Shown here: piece by piece, positions 8,924 through 21,279 of the stretch
Numbering within the stretch: position 1 is the first letter of the stretch
How the letters are laid out: the number at the start of each line of letters is the position of its first letter
NCBI GenBank assembly: GCA_002011085.2
Contig: MTMB02000001.1
Span: 167,820 to 231,819 of the forward strand
Direction of reading: 5' to 3'
DNA length: 64,000 nucleotides
Source of the DNA: Candidatus Geothermarchaeum rappei
Lineage (GTDB): Archaea > Thermoproteota > Nitrososphaeria > Geothermarchaeales > JDFR-13
Position numbers and translations under genes: made by a program
Notes under the pieces: generated by a model
Seen by the model: the letters and a program-made list of their open reading frames with translations, nothing else
Told to the model about the DNA's origin: nothing
Databases searched by the model: none

Positions 8924-9235
8924 TTAAAACGTCCTTATATATATTGCCGTCCTAACACCCTTCTGCACTCCAACCGCATCTGGATGGATGTATTTCAGGC
9001 TTATACCTAGCTCCACAGCCTTCTCCCCATAGAATATTATCGAGACAGCTCCCCTCAACTCATCTATAAGGTCTTTGCCACTGGATACCTTGGTATAGCC
9101 CTTCCCCTTCAGGAAAGTATCTCCCTCAATGACCTCTTTATCATAAACCGTGATAAATACCCCATACTCCGGGTTCTCCCTAATATCAAGGTAAAACTCG
9201 GTTTCCCTCAGCTTATCCCCCTGAGTCATAGTCAT
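8924..9235 (-). CDS. DUF424 family archaeal protein
   Basis: Small (about 103 aa) protein matching the DUF424/COG2412 pattern: a beta-rich start (GVFITVYDKEVIEGDTFLKG), a helical centre, then EKAVELGISLKYIHPDAVGVQKGV. DUF424 genes commonly sit next to aIF2-beta in archaea, as here, so a translation-related role is likely but unproven. The start is placed at the ATG 4 nt after the aIF2-beta stop; an upstream in-frame start would overlap that gene by 44 nt. Confidence 0.75.
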   Translation of the reverse strand: MTMTQGDKLRETEFYLDIRENPEYGVFITVYDKEVIEGDTFLKGKGYTKVSSGKDLIDELRGAVSIIFYGEKAVELGISLKYIHPDAVGVQKGVRTAIYIRTF

Positions 9236-9239
9236 AGAC

Positions 9240-9677
9240 CTACTTAATAGGTGGAACTGGGGACTCCGCACCACATATCTCACATTTAATTATAAGGGCC
9301 TTCTCCTTCTTCAACAGCCTCGTATCATATCCACCACAGACAGGGCACTTAACATATCTTTTTATGAAGAACTCAACAGTATTCTGAAGCGTCTGAGGAT
9401 CTACACGTGTATGAAGTATAAGTCTCTCATTACTCGGTGTAGCTGGTGTAGCCAGCTCACGGGCAAGGAACTTTCTAATTACCTCCGAATCCCTATTTAG
9501 ATACTCTGCGATCTCCTTAAAATTAACGAATATAGTCTTACTCTTCCCCTGGTAAAACAGCCTGACCTGGGGAATCCTAAACCTACTAGCCATCTCCCTG
9601 ACTCCAGTCTCAGGGATCTTTGAATATGCTTCTTCAAGCATCTTTAGATATGCTTTTTTACCGGCTAATTCAGTCAT
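9240..9677 (-). CDS. eif2B: Translation initiation factor aIF2 subunit beta
   Basis: Beta subunit of the archaeal aIF2 heterotrimer that delivers initiator tRNA. Central alpha/beta fold (VRLFYQGKSKTIFVNFKEIAEYLNR) and a C-terminal zinc ribbon (VKCPVCGGYDT ... IIKCEICGAE). The start ATG at 9677 has a GGAGG site 9 nt upstream; an in-frame start at 9698 would place that site inside the gene. Length (145 aa) is normal. Operonic with DUF424. Confidence 0.95.
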   Translation of the reverse strand: MTELAGKKAYLKMLEEAYSKIPETGVREMASRFRIPQVRLFYQGKSKTIFVNFKEIAEYLNRDSEVIRKFLARELATPATPSNERLILHTRVDPQTLQNTVEFFIKRYVKCPVCGGYDTRLLKKEKALIIKCEICGAESPVPPIK

Positions 9678-9852
9678 TTCAATTATCCTCCTTCTCAAAT
9701 GCCTCTAATTCAAACATTCAATAATTAATCTATGGTTCTTATAAATAAGGAATTACCTGCTTTCCACATGTAAATATAGTTAATAGGATGCATCAACAAT
9801 TTTCTTATTATCAATATACTCAGTACATTAGCTCTGGATATGGTGGTTGTAT

Positions 9853-10632
9853 ATGGCTGTGGGATTAATTGGTGGAAGCGGCTTAGAACGACTTATTGAG
9901 GGTGATAAATCATCTTTAGTCGCGACCCCATATGGGGATGTATATGTAGTCTCTGGCGAGATAAATGGTGTCGAGGTATTCTTCGTCTCTAGACACGGGC
10001 CTCATCATGAGCACCCCCCACATAGAGTCAGGTATCGAGCCAATCTCTATGCCCTTAAAAAGACTGGTGTAGAGAAGATAATCGCCACGAGCGCCGTAGG
10101 CTCCCTACTCGAGGAGATGCCTCCCGGCTCCCTAGTTGTTATAGACCAGTTTATAGACTTTGCGAAGCGGCATATAACCTACTATGATGATGTGGTTGTA
10201 CATGTCGATGTAACTAGGCCTTATTGCCCGAGTATGAATAGGGTGTTGTTCGAGGCTGGGAGACGGGTTAAGGCCCCTGTCAGGATGGGAGGCACATATA
10301 TATGTACCGAGGGACCAAGGTTCGAGACCCCTGCGGAGATCGAGATGTTCAGGATGCTGGGCGCCTCCGTAGTCGGCATGACAAACGTTCCTGAGGTCGT
10401 CCTAGCACGGGAGATCGCTGTACACTATAGTCTACTGGCGGTTGTAACCAACTATGCCGCGGGTATGCAGAGCCGTGTGTCTCAGGAGGAGGTTGTTGAA
10501 GTGATGTCCCGGGCAGAGGAGAATGTTAAGAGGCTGTTGTATGAGGCCCTGCCTAGGATAGACGAGTTATCGGTTGAAGACGACTGTATACTATACAGGG
10601 AGTATGCGGAGAAATATATTATGGGGAGGTGA
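9853..10632 (+). CDS. Purine nucleoside phosphorylase of the MTAP/MTIP family (probable 6-oxopurine specificity)
   Basis: Phosphorolytic cleavage of a 5'-methylthio- or ribonucleoside to free base and (methylthio)ribose-1-phosphate. Family motifs are GLIGGSGL (phosphate loop), SRHGPHHEHPPHRVRYRAN, TEGPRFETPAE and GMTNVPE. The base-contact segment reads VTNYAAG instead of the TDYD-type segment of adenine-specific MTA phosphorylases. That Asn form is what 6-oxopurine enzymes (methylthioinosine or inosine/guanosine phosphorylases) carry. The gene sits 7 nt ahead of an MTA/SAH deaminase, which would supply methylthioinosine. The ATG at 9853 has a GGTGGT site; a TTG two codons earlier is less likely. 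Automated pipelines would call this mtaP. Confidence 0.88.
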   Translation: MAVGLIGGSGLERLIEGDKSSLVATPYGDVYVVSGEINGVEVFFVSRHGPHHEHPPHRVRYRANLYALKKTGVEKIIATSAVGSLLEEMPPGSLVVIDQFIDFAKRHITYYDDVVVHVDVTRPYCPSMNRVLFEAGRRVKAPVRMGGTYICTEGPRFETPAEIEMFRMLGASVVGMTNVPEVVLAREIAVHYSLLAVVTNYAAGMQSRVSQEEVVEVMSRAEENVKRLLYEALPRIDELSVEDDCILYREYAEKYIMGR

Positions 10633-10639
10633 ATCTACA

Positions 10640-11980
10640 GTGAATATAATTATTGAAGATGGAATCATAGTTTCTGAGGAGATTATCCACCGTGGCTCAG
10701 TTGTAATAGAGGATAATAGAATCATCGATGTAGGGCCATCGGAGGAGATCAGGAGAAAATATTCTGCCTCGGGATATGTCAAGATAGATGCGAGGGATAA
10801 GATCGTCTCCCCCGGGTTCATAAATGCACATACCCATATCGCCATGACCCTATTAAGAGGCTATGCAGATGACCTGCATCTACAGGAGTGGCTGGAGAAG
10901 TGGATATGGCCGTATGAGGCTAAGATGACTGACCGTGATATAGAGTTAGGAGCATTACTAGGCTCTGTAGAGTCACTGTTAAATGGTGTCACGACAGTCT
11001 GCAGCATGTATCACTATCATAAAGAGCATAATGAGGCGTCGGCATCTCTCCAGGTAGGGCTTAGGATGGTTATGGGCGTAGCAATGTTCAGTTGGGATGT
11101 GGAGGGTTCTATCAAGAATGTTGAGGATGCATTGAATAGATGGCATGGGAGAGAAGGTCTAGTGAAGGTTTCTCTATCTCCCCACGCGCCATATACGGTG
11201 TCTCCAGAGCTGTGGGTGGAGGCTGAGCGGATTAGGAGGGAGGCTGATGAGAGGCTTGGGTCAAAGGGATCTGTTGTCATAACGACGCATATACTTGAGG
11301 ACTGGAGGGAGCCTGAGATCGTTAAGAACCAGTTTAAAGTAGATATTCCCAGTGGCAGCATCTACCTATACCTAGATAAACTAGGTGTATTGTCACCTAG
11401 TTTTACAGCGGCTCACTCGATACATATGAATGAAGTAGATTATGAGGTTGCATCGAGGAGGGGAGTTAAGATAGTTCATAATCCAGTGGCTAACCTCAAG
11501 CTGGGGATGGGCGTTGCAAATGTGCCTAAGATGCATGAATATGGCATGACCGTCGGCCTAGGGACAGACGGCCCAGCATCCAATAATACCCTAGACCTTA
11601 TTGAGACGATGAAATACGCCTCCCTACTTCCGAAGGGCCTCTATAGAGATCCCACGTTATTGAACGCTAAGAAGGTCTTTGAAATGGCCACTGTAGATGG
11701 GGCTAAGACCCTCGGCTATGGCGACCTAGGACTTATAAAACCCGGGTATCTGGCAGACATAATAATTATTGATAGGAAGCGGGTCAACCTAACCCCATTA
11801 TACGACGTATATAGCCACACCGTATATGCGATGAGGGCGTCCGACGTGCATACGGTTATAGTCAACGGCGACCTCGTTGTGGAAGATAGGGCTGTAAAGG
11901 GGGTTGATGTACTGGATCTGATGAGGCGTGTTGAGAAACGTGCCTTTGAGATACGTGAGGGTCTAGAGACAAGTGGATAA
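10640..11980 (+). CDS. mtaD: 5'-methylthioadenosine/S-adenosylhomocysteine deaminase
   Basis: Amidohydrolase-superfamily deaminase converting MTA to methylthioinosine and/or SAH to S-inosylhomocysteine. The metal site is built from HTHIAMTLLRGYADDLHL, SPHAPYT, the later H residues in TTHILED and AAHSIHM, and the aspartate of GLGTDGPASNN. The start is a GTG at 10640 with the strong site GGGGAGGTGA overlapping the preceding stop; upstream in-frame starts would overlap the phosphorylase. Length 446 aa is normal. It forms a two-gene operon with the phosphorylase and lies near ahcY, so both routes of SAM by-product clearance are present. Confidence 0.9.
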   Translation: MNIIIEDGIIVSEEIIHRGSVVIEDNRIIDVGPSEEIRRKYSASGYVKIDARDKIVSPGFINAHTHIAMTLLRGYADDLHLQEWLEKWIWPYEAKMTDRDIELGALLGSVESLLNGVTTVCSMYHYHKEHNEASASLQVGLRMVMGVAMFSWDVEGSIKNVEDALNRWHGREGLVKVSLSPHAPYTVSPELWVEAERIRREADERLGSKGSVVITTHILEDWREPEIVKNQFKVDIPSGSIYLYLDKLGVLSPSFTAAHSIHMNEVDYEVASRRGVKIVHNPVANLKLGMGVANVPKMHEYGMTVGLGTDGPASNNTLDLIETMKYASLLPKGLYRDPTLLNAKKVFEMATVDGAKTLGYGDLGLIKPGYLADIIIIDRKRVNLTPLYDVYSHTVYAMRASDVHTVIVNGDLVVEDRAVKGVDVLDLMRRVEKRAFEIREGLETSG

Positions 11981-12074
11981 CGTGTCTTAACCATCTATAT
12001 AAATAAGCCATATATTGTCTATGTAGAAGATTTATAAGATATCACGTAGGTGTTCAATATTGTGATATTATTAT

Positions 12075-12698
12075 ATGAAATATGTTGAGATAGTTGGAGG
12101 CCTTCTCCTAAACCCCAGGGAATACACTCGTCTAGTGACACGTGAGAAAAATCCTTTTATCCAGGGATTCTTCACGGTGATACTAACCAGCCTAGGGGTT
12201 TCTTTCTTATCCTCAGCCGTTGTATGGAAGCTTATGCCGATATGGATTAGGCTTATGGGCTTCTCCATCGCAGGCGCCTCATACGTGTACGTGGCTATTC
12301 AGATGCTTATCCCTACTATAGTGCTCAGTAGCATAATATGCTGGGTTCTATGGGGGACACTAACACACTTCTTGGCCCTTGCATTGGGCGGTGGAGCTGA
12401 GTTAACCAGTTTCCTCGGCCTAATCGGCTATAGCTGGGCCACCCAGTTTCTAATCCTACTAGCATTATTCTTCTTTCCCATCTACCCCCCTGCAACCCTC
12501 TATCTAATACCCTTCGCCGTTGCAGGGAGCTTCATATGGGCTCTATACGTCAATATCAATGTTGTTCAGGAACTGTATATCCTCTCTAGAAAAGAGGCGG
12601 TTATAGCTACATTAGCCCCTCCCCTGGCATTCACCATCCTATACATATTCTCCATACTCATCCAATATGCACTCTCGCTTACGGAGGTTCTACTATGA
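12075..12698 (+). CDS. YIP1-like integral membrane protein
   Basis: 207-residue protein with five or so hydrophobic segments. The N-terminus (GLLLNPREYTRLVTREKNPFIQG) is typical of archaeal YIP1-domain proteins: a short amphipathic lead followed by the membrane domain. The Gly-rich centre (ALALGGGAELTSFLGLIGYSW) also fits. The gene overlaps the next one by an ATGA junction, so the two are coupled. Role unknown; archaeal YIP1 proteins are membrane proteins of undefined function. Confidence 0.7.
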   Translation: MKYVEIVGGLLLNPREYTRLVTREKNPFIQGFFTVILTSLGVSFLSSAVVWKLMPIWIRLMGFSIAGASYVYVAIQMLIPTIVLSSIICWVLWGTLTHFLALALGGGAELTSFLGLIGYSWATQFLILLALFFFPIYPPATLYLIPFAVAGSFIWALYVNINVVQELYILSRKEAVIATLAPPLAFTILYIFSILIQYALSLTEVLL

Positions 12699-13486
12699 AG
12701 AAAGCGTCTCTATTCGGTGTAGCAATTCTACTGGTGATACTGCTTAGCATACCGATAAGCATATATACAAGCTATTTCACCCAGCCTCCAGAGGAGGATA
12801 CCCAGGCTGTCCTAGACTTTATACTAAGGTTTTCATCTCAATACGAGGAGCTTGTAGATGAGTGGAGTAGGTCCACTAGTGAATATGATACTATACCACA
12901 TATAATAGCCAAGATACATGTCTTGAGTGGAGTGGTGAATATCAAGGGGGCTGATGAAGGTGTATTATACGATGTTAAGGCCTATAGTAAGATAGGGCTG
13001 TTTACAGGGAGGTCGGAGCCACGTGTCAATGTAAAGGAATTTCTATATGAAGATGCATTGATACTCATAATCAGAATTGAGTCAGGCTTCATAGATATAC
13101 AGCTCTCCACCGATACCCTGTGGAAACTGGATGTTGAGATGACGTCGGGTGTGGCAGATATAAATCTAGACTCCCTAGACGATACCACCGTCAACATAGG
13201 TGTGTCGTCGGGGTTGGTTAATATGGATATCGACTATAAGTACATGCATAATACCCCCGTGAATCTCCTCCTCTCTAGCGGTGTATTGAACGTCAATATC
13301 CATCCGCCTAGCGGTGTCCATCCATCTGTACATGGTGCTGTCTATAGTGGAGTGGTATCAGTTGAATACTATGGAGCCTCAAAAAGTTATTTCAGTGACT
13401 TCGACATATCTGGAGACGAGGCCTCAGCCGTATATATTGTGATTGAGAGTGGATATTGTGACATGTCCATATCATTTAAAGAGTAG
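12695..13486 (+). CDS. Membrane-anchored DUF4097-like beta-repeat protein
   Basis: 263-residue secreted or anchored protein. The N-terminus is a signal/anchor helix (about residues 5-25), followed by an extracytoplasmic domain. From residue 70 on it contains recurring strands of the form SG-V/L-(V/A/L)-N/D-(I/V/M): LSGVVNIKG, SGFIDIQLS, SGVADINLD, SSGLVNMDI, SSGVLNVNI, SGVVSVEYY, ESGYCDMSI. This is the pattern of DUF4097-like (putative adhesin) beta-solenoids. Coupled to the YIP1-like gene by ATGA overlap, suggesting a joint envelope role. Function not known. Confidence 0.65.
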   Translation: MKKASLFGVAILLVILLSIPISIYTSYFTQPPEEDTQAVLDFILRFSSQYEELVDEWSRSTSEYDTIPHIIAKIHVLSGVVNIKGADEGVLYDVKAYSKIGLFTGRSEPRVNVKEFLYEDALILIIRIESGFIDIQLSTDTLWKLDVEMTSGVADINLDSLDDTTVNIGVSSGLVNMDIDYKYMHNTPVNLLLSSGVLNVNIHPPSGVHPSVHGAVYSGVVSVEYYGASKSYFSDFDISGDEASAVYIVIESGYCDMSISFKE

Positions 13487-13578
13487 GGGGCCGTCTTCTC
13501 TAAACCTATTTTAATATTATCCCCTAAACATTTTTAGAGAGCCTGTCTACTTTAAAAGGAGATGGTGGTGTATATAAA

Positions 13579-17000
<3,422 letters not shown>

Positions 17001-17026
17001 TCACCAAATAAACATATTCAAAGAGA

Positions 17027-17040
17027 GGTTATATATAAAG
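17027..17040 (-). promoter_or_regulatory. TATA box for cdc48
   Basis: Minus-strand CTTTATATATAACC lies about 35-45 nt upstream of the cdc48 ATG, a spacing that fits an archaeal TATA box with a short leader. Assigned by sequence and position only. Confidence 0.6.
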
Positions 17041-17201
17041 AAAATCAATTTTCCAAAAACATAAAAATGCAAAAACATAAAAAAACCAAAAAATAAAAAA
17101 CATATAAACCAACCAACATATGCAAAACCATATATACACAAACCTAGTGTAAATTTTTATTTAACATCCAGAAAAAGATATAGAAATAGATGGGCGTAAA
17201 C

Positions 17202-17290
17202 GCGGGGGTTCCCCTAGCCTGGCCAACGGGGGTAGGCTTAGGACCTACTGGCGTAGGCCTTCGTGGGTTCAAATCCCACCCCCCGCACCA
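17202..17290 (+). tRNA. tRNA-Leu (TAG), 3' CCA encoded
   Basis: Class II tRNA. The acceptor is GCGGGGG/CCCCCGC, the anticodon stem GTAGG/CCTAC with loop CTTAGGA (anticodon TAG), and a long variable arm (TGGCGTAGGCCTTC) is present. The T arm is GTGGG-TTCAAAT-CCCAC. The discriminator A at 17287 is followed by a genomic CCA, unlike the other two tRNAs here. No intron. Confidence 0.96.
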
Positions 17291-17320
17291 CCTCACCAGT
17301 TTCTTATTTACTCATTTGGG

Positions 17321-18130
17321 TTAATCGGTATTATTCTTGTTTTTGGATATGTCTTCTGCTCTTTGGGTGGCGGCGTAGACGGCTTTCATCAATCCCCTTC
17401 TTAATCCGATTTCCTCCAGCTCAAATAATCCCTCGATGGTGGTTCCGGCTGGTGTTACAACCATCTCCTTTATCTTTGCATAATGCATTCCCCCGTCTCT
17501 AATCAGCTTTCCTGTTCCAATGGCGACTTGGGTAGCTCCTAATAACGCTATGTCCCTTGGGATACCGACTTTGAGGCCCGCATAGACCATCGCCTCTATA
17601 AATGTAGACATGTATGCCGGCCCGCTTCCAGTAAGCCCTGTATAGGCATTAATATATTTTTCTTCAACCTCGATGGCAACCCCCATTGATGAAAACAATA
17701 TGTCTGTAAATTCCCTATCTTCATCAGTAACATTTTTCGAGAATGAATATACTGTAAAGCTTTCACCTACCAATACTGCTATATTGGGCATAGCCCTTAC
17801 AATCCTCGTGCCCGGCAACATATCCTCAATCAAGTTGATCGGCACCCCGGCTACTACAGATATTAGTAGTTTCCCCCTAGCCACATCCCTAATCTCCTTT
17901 AATACGTTAGCTAGGGCGTTTGGCTTTACAGATATAATGGCCACGTCACTATTCTCTACAGCCCAAACATTATCACTTGTAATAATTACCCCCAATTCCT
18001 CCAGATCCCTGATTTTATCAAGATTCCTCCTAGTAGCTATAATCTTATTTATAATCTTCTTCCTAGCCAGGATCCTAGCCATAGCCCCGCCAATTATCCC
18101 AGCGCCAATTATCGATATACCATTATACAT
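17321..18130 (-). CDS. proC: Pyrroline-5-carboxylate reductase
   Basis: Last step of proline biosynthesis, NAD(P)H-dependent reduction of P5C. The Rossmann motif at the N-terminus is IIGAGIIGGAMARIL. The ProC signature TGLTGSGPAYMSTFIEAM and the C-terminal VVTPAGTTIEGLFELEE are intact. The start is the ATG at 18130 (MYNGISIIGAG); an in-frame start 12 codons earlier adds residues not expected in this family. Single-gene unit downstream of tRNA-Leu, opposite strand. Confidence 0.93.
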   Translation of the reverse strand: MYNGISIIGAGIIGGAMARILARKKIINKIIATRRNLDKIRDLEELGVIITSDNVWAVENSDVAIISVKPNALANVLKEIRDVARGKLLISVVAGVPINLIEDMLPGTRIVRAMPNIAVLVGESFTVYSFSKNVTDEDREFTDILFSSMGVAIEVEEKYINAYTGLTGSGPAYMSTFIEAMVYAGLKVGIPRDIALLGATQVAIGTGKLIRDGGMHYAKIKEMVVTPAGTTIEGLFELEEIGLRRGLMKAVYAATQRAEDISKNKNNTD

Positions 18131-18368
18131 AGAACCACCTGCGCAATCCCTCATTAGAGCCTTCAATTAGTGAAATAAACCTTATTCATTACACTAAGAC
18201 TTAATAAATCTTAATTATCCCACAGTTCAGAAAATATTAATCCTTATCCATTTTTGCAAGGATAACTTGATGGATGGTTATCCTATTACATCATGATATT
18301 TACCCTTCTTTAGGCTTGGTTTTTAAAAGAAATAAGTGTTGATTGGAAATGTAGTTTTAGATATTGGT

Positions 18369-18660
18369 ATGAACGGCCTAGTTTTAGACCGTTTAGAGAA
18401 GGTTTATAATAATTCAACTGTGGCTATTAAGAATTTGTCATATGTATATCCATATGACCATGGTGTAGTAGGTGTTATCGGGCCTAATGGAGCAGGTAAG
18501 ACAACTCTATTAAGTATATTTAGCTACTGCCAACCAACCCACTAGTGGAACATCTCGGGTAAAGGGCATGGATGTCCTCATTGATAGAATGGTCATAAGA
18601 AAGGATGTTTCGTCTCTACCCCTTCCTCAACCCCTGCTTGATTACCAGTATATAGGGTGA
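18369..18660 (+). pseudogene. Truncated, frameshifted ABC transporter ATP-binding subunit
   Basis: The first 59 codons read as the start of an ABC ATPase (MNGLVLDRLEKVYNNSTVAI ... with Walker A GVIGPNGAGKTTLLSIF) and stop at 18545. In the next frame the protein continues NQPTSGTSRVKGMDVLIDRM to a Q-loop-like stretch (PLPQPLL) and a TGA at 18660. A complete subunit needs another 150 or so residues (signature, Walker B), which are absent. This is therefore a decayed gene with a frameshift and a 3' deletion. The adjacent minus-strand membrane protein may have been left behind when the ATPase decayed. Confidence 0.8.
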
Positions 18661-18772
18661 TTAAAGCCACTCCAGTTATGCATATTGCTAGGCCACTCCC
18701 TTATATAACGCATCAGGTATAAGCCCTAAATTACTTTGGGGTAGGAGGGATGTGAATAGCCGGTATAATTCT

Positions 18773-19561
18773 CTATACTGGTATCTCTTTACTAGATAGA
18801 ACTCTATATATAACAACTACAACTGACACGATGAGTGTCCATATAGTGATAAGCCTTAGGGCAGGGAGATTGACATAGTGTATCGATATCCACGTCGGGC
18901 CATGGGATAGGAATATACTTGATAAGATGAATACAGCGATGGTGGAGATAGAAACGATGTCCATGAATATAATGGGGGAGTATTTTGGGATTTCTCGCTC
19001 TGTATCTGTGACGAGTTTTCTCAATACTAGGACGCCAATTATAGAGAATATGATGAGGAGCCTGATTCCCACAGGCTCTATAGCCTGTATGTTTCTAGCA
19101 TATATCCTGAAGACTAGGTATATCCCTATAATCGCTATGCTAAAAGCTATCCACCATATCCTGGAGAGCGGTATCGTATCCCATCTTCTAGGTGTGATTC
19201 TTGTCGCTATATAAAATGTAATAATGCCCTGGACTATCCCCCACCAACCAATGTTTACATAAATTAGGTTTATCCAGTTTATCCCAAGATATGTGGGGGG
19301 CGTGGTGACACTACCTGGGAGTATCAGGGATGATAGGCATCCGAATGTAAAGCCTATCACCACGAGATGATAATCTCTAAGCCTATATCTACGTATGAGG
19401 TCGTCTACTAACATGAAGTAGCTGAAATATATTCCCATTAGAAATATCATTAGGATCGGCTTGGCGAGGAGGTTGTTAACACCCCTCATGGAATACTCGA
19501 ATAGAAGGTTGAATCCAGTGGCCGCAAATACTATCCTTAGTCTATTTCCAATGCCTCTCAT
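18773..19561 (-). CDS. Polytopic membrane protein, unknown
   Basis: 262-residue hydrophobic protein with about seven or eight predicted membrane segments, including FNLLFEYSMRGVNNLLAKPI, ILMIFLMGIYFSYFML, HLVVIGFTFGCLSSLIL and a C-terminal WTLIVSVVVVIYRVL. No catalytic motif is visible and I do not recognise the family. It faces the ABC ATPase pseudogene, so it may be a permease-like relic, but it is itself intact. Confidence 0.6.
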   Translation of the reverse strand: MRGIGNRLRIVFAATGFNLLFEYSMRGVNNLLAKPILMIFLMGIYFSYFMLVDDLIRRYRLRDYHLVVIGFTFGCLSSLILPGSVTTPPTYLGINWINLIYVNIGWWGIVQGIITFYIATRITPRRWDTIPLSRIWWIAFSIAIIGIYLVFRIYARNIQAIEPVGIRLLIIFSIIGVLVLRKLVTDTEREIPKYSPIIFMDIVSISTIAVFILSSIFLSHGPTWISIHYVNLPALRLITIWTLIVSVVVVIYRVLSSKEIPV

Positions 19562-19724
19562 TTCAAGAATCTCTCCATATAGGATTTAATTCATCATTAG
19601 TATAATAAATGTCATGAGACCTACAAAGTTCTATTTTAGATAGGTTTTATAGATATGGCCATGTTGGGGGTTACACATCCTATTGTTAATTTTTATTTAG
19701 ATATGGAATGGTATTTTTTCTTTT

Positions 19725-20660
19725 ATGCCTGGGGTAAAGATTTCTAATGGCCCTGAGTATTGGGATCTTAAGAAGGTTTTGATGTATAGGCCTACAAACG
19801 ATTCTCTAACTTGTGTAACTAAGGATAAATGTAAATATCTACTGTTTAGGGAACCCGTTGATCCAATGTTGTTCCAGGAGCAATATGATTCTTATTTGGA
19901 GCTGCTTGAGCAGCTCGGTGTCGAGGTTCTCCTGCTTAATGACTTGATGGATGAAATCGGTTGGCATCCCAGCTTTGTCCCACCGAACATGTTCTTCATG
20001 AGGGATGTAATCGGTGTTCTCGAGGATAAGATACTGATCTCGAATATGCGTTATGAGGCCCGGCGGTATGAAGGATTAATAGCTAAGGAGGTACTTGAGA
20101 CAGCTGGCTGGGGAGATTGTCATCTATTCACCGGCAGCGACTATTTCGAGGGCGGGGACCTCCTATATCTAAATGAGGATACTGTTATGGTAGGATATGG
20201 GCCTAGGACAAGCTTCTCAGCAGCATATAAAATTGGTGAGATGGCTGTTTATATGGGTAAGAACGCCTTCCTAGTCTCACTACCTCATTATAAGGTGCAT
20301 CTAGACGGGACTATGATGCCTATGGACGACAGCCTAGTAGTTGCGCACATCCCATCGATACGATTCTATCCCTCCATGATAATGTATAAGGATGGTGACT
20401 TCGACATAGTATACATATATGACTATCTAATGGAGAATGGATATGACATCATCGGCGTAAGCGACGAGGAGAACGAAACATTCGGGGCAAACCTAGTTGT
20501 TGTGAAAGAGGGGCTAGTCATATCATATTCATGGAACAATGAGGTCATCAAGAACCTGGAGGAAGTGGGTATAGAGGTCGTGCCATTCGACGGCAGTGAG
20601 TTTATGAAGGCCGGTGGAGGACTACACTGTGTATTCAACACCATACTGAGGGAGAAATAG
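19725..20660 (+). CDS. Arginine deiminase/amidinotransferase-superfamily enzyme
   Basis: Guanidino-group-modifying enzyme fold of 311 aa. Conserved catalytic pieces are visible in order: FMRDVIGVLED (FxRD), FEGGDLLYL (EGGD), HLDGTMMPMDD (HLD, catalytic His) and the C-terminal nucleophile segment AGGGLHCVFNTILR (Cys). It could be an arginine deiminase, dimethylargininase-like hydrolase or amidinotransferase; the sequence alone does not settle the substrate. Stand-alone gene with no arc operon partners nearby. TATA-like TTTTTATTTAG lies 30-40 nt upstream. Confidence 0.82.
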   Translation: MPGVKISNGPEYWDLKKVLMYRPTNDSLTCVTKDKCKYLLFREPVDPMLFQEQYDSYLELLEQLGVEVLLLNDLMDEIGWHPSFVPPNMFFMRDVIGVLEDKILISNMRYEARRYEGLIAKEVLETAGWGDCHLFTGSDYFEGGDLLYLNEDTVMVGYGPRTSFSAAYKIGEMAVYMGKNAFLVSLPHYKVHLDGTMMPMDDSLVVAHIPSIRFYPSMIMYKDGDFDIVYIYDYLMENGYDIIGVSDEENETFGANLVVVKEGLVISYSWNNEVIKNLEEVGIEVVPFDGSEFMKAGGGLHCVFNTILREK

Positions 20661-20670
20661 ACAGATCCAC

Positions 20671-21279
20671 TCAGAAACTTAGGAATGTAGGTGGAGCAAT
20701 TACAACGACCAAGAGAATCCATATCACATGGGCTATTGAGGAAGTTATTATCCCATATCTATATGCTGTCCACCCCATAGCCAGACCTACTATAAAGGCT
20801 GCTAGGACCAAGATAGGGTTTAGCGTCGCTACATGGACAAGTGTATACGGCACCGTTGATACAAGCCACTGATAGCCTCCATATTTTCCAGCAAATAGGC
20901 CTTGTAACCCGCCTCTCCAGTATATCTCCTCCATAACACCTATCCAGACCAATCCAAATACCAGCCCTGCTGTATTAGACACTGTGTTTATCATGCTGTA
21001 TACATCCTCCACATAGGCATGTAGCCCAATCACCGCTGTAGCCACATCCCCCACAACGAAGACAAAATATAGGGAAATTGCCATAGATGCCCCGATTATG
21101 ATATTCTTCTTAGCATCGCCCCAGAAGACCTTCTCCCTATAGAATAGTAGGGTTAGGAATCCTAGTATTGACGTTGACACCATCATGAGTATTAGGAAAT
21201 ATTCTCTTAATACTACAAACGTCAATATCCATAGGATGAATGGTAGAAAAATGTAGGTGATGTCCCCAGCCCTACTCAT
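20671..21279 (-). CDS. CPBP (Abi/CAAX-type) intramembrane metalloprotease
   Basis: Membrane protease-like protein with six or so TM segments. It carries EEIYWRGGLQGLF (the EExxxR motif), the first HxxxxxP-type histidine region (YTLVHVATLNPIL) and the second His in SSIAHVIWILL. In bacteria and archaea such proteins act in CAAX-like processing or self-immunity. The start at 21279 overlaps the DUF488 stop; an upstream in-frame start would overlap DUF488 by 71 nt. Coupled with DUF488. Confidence 0.82.
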   Translation of the reverse strand: MSRAGDITYIFLPFILWILTFVVLREYFLILMMVSTSILGFLTLLFYREKVFWGDAKKNIIIGASMAISLYFVFVVGDVATAVIGLHAYVEDVYSMINTVSNTAGLVFGLVWIGVMEEIYWRGGLQGLFAGKYGGYQWLVSTVPYTLVHVATLNPILVLAAFIVGLAMGWTAYRYGIITSSIAHVIWILLVVVIAPPTFLSF

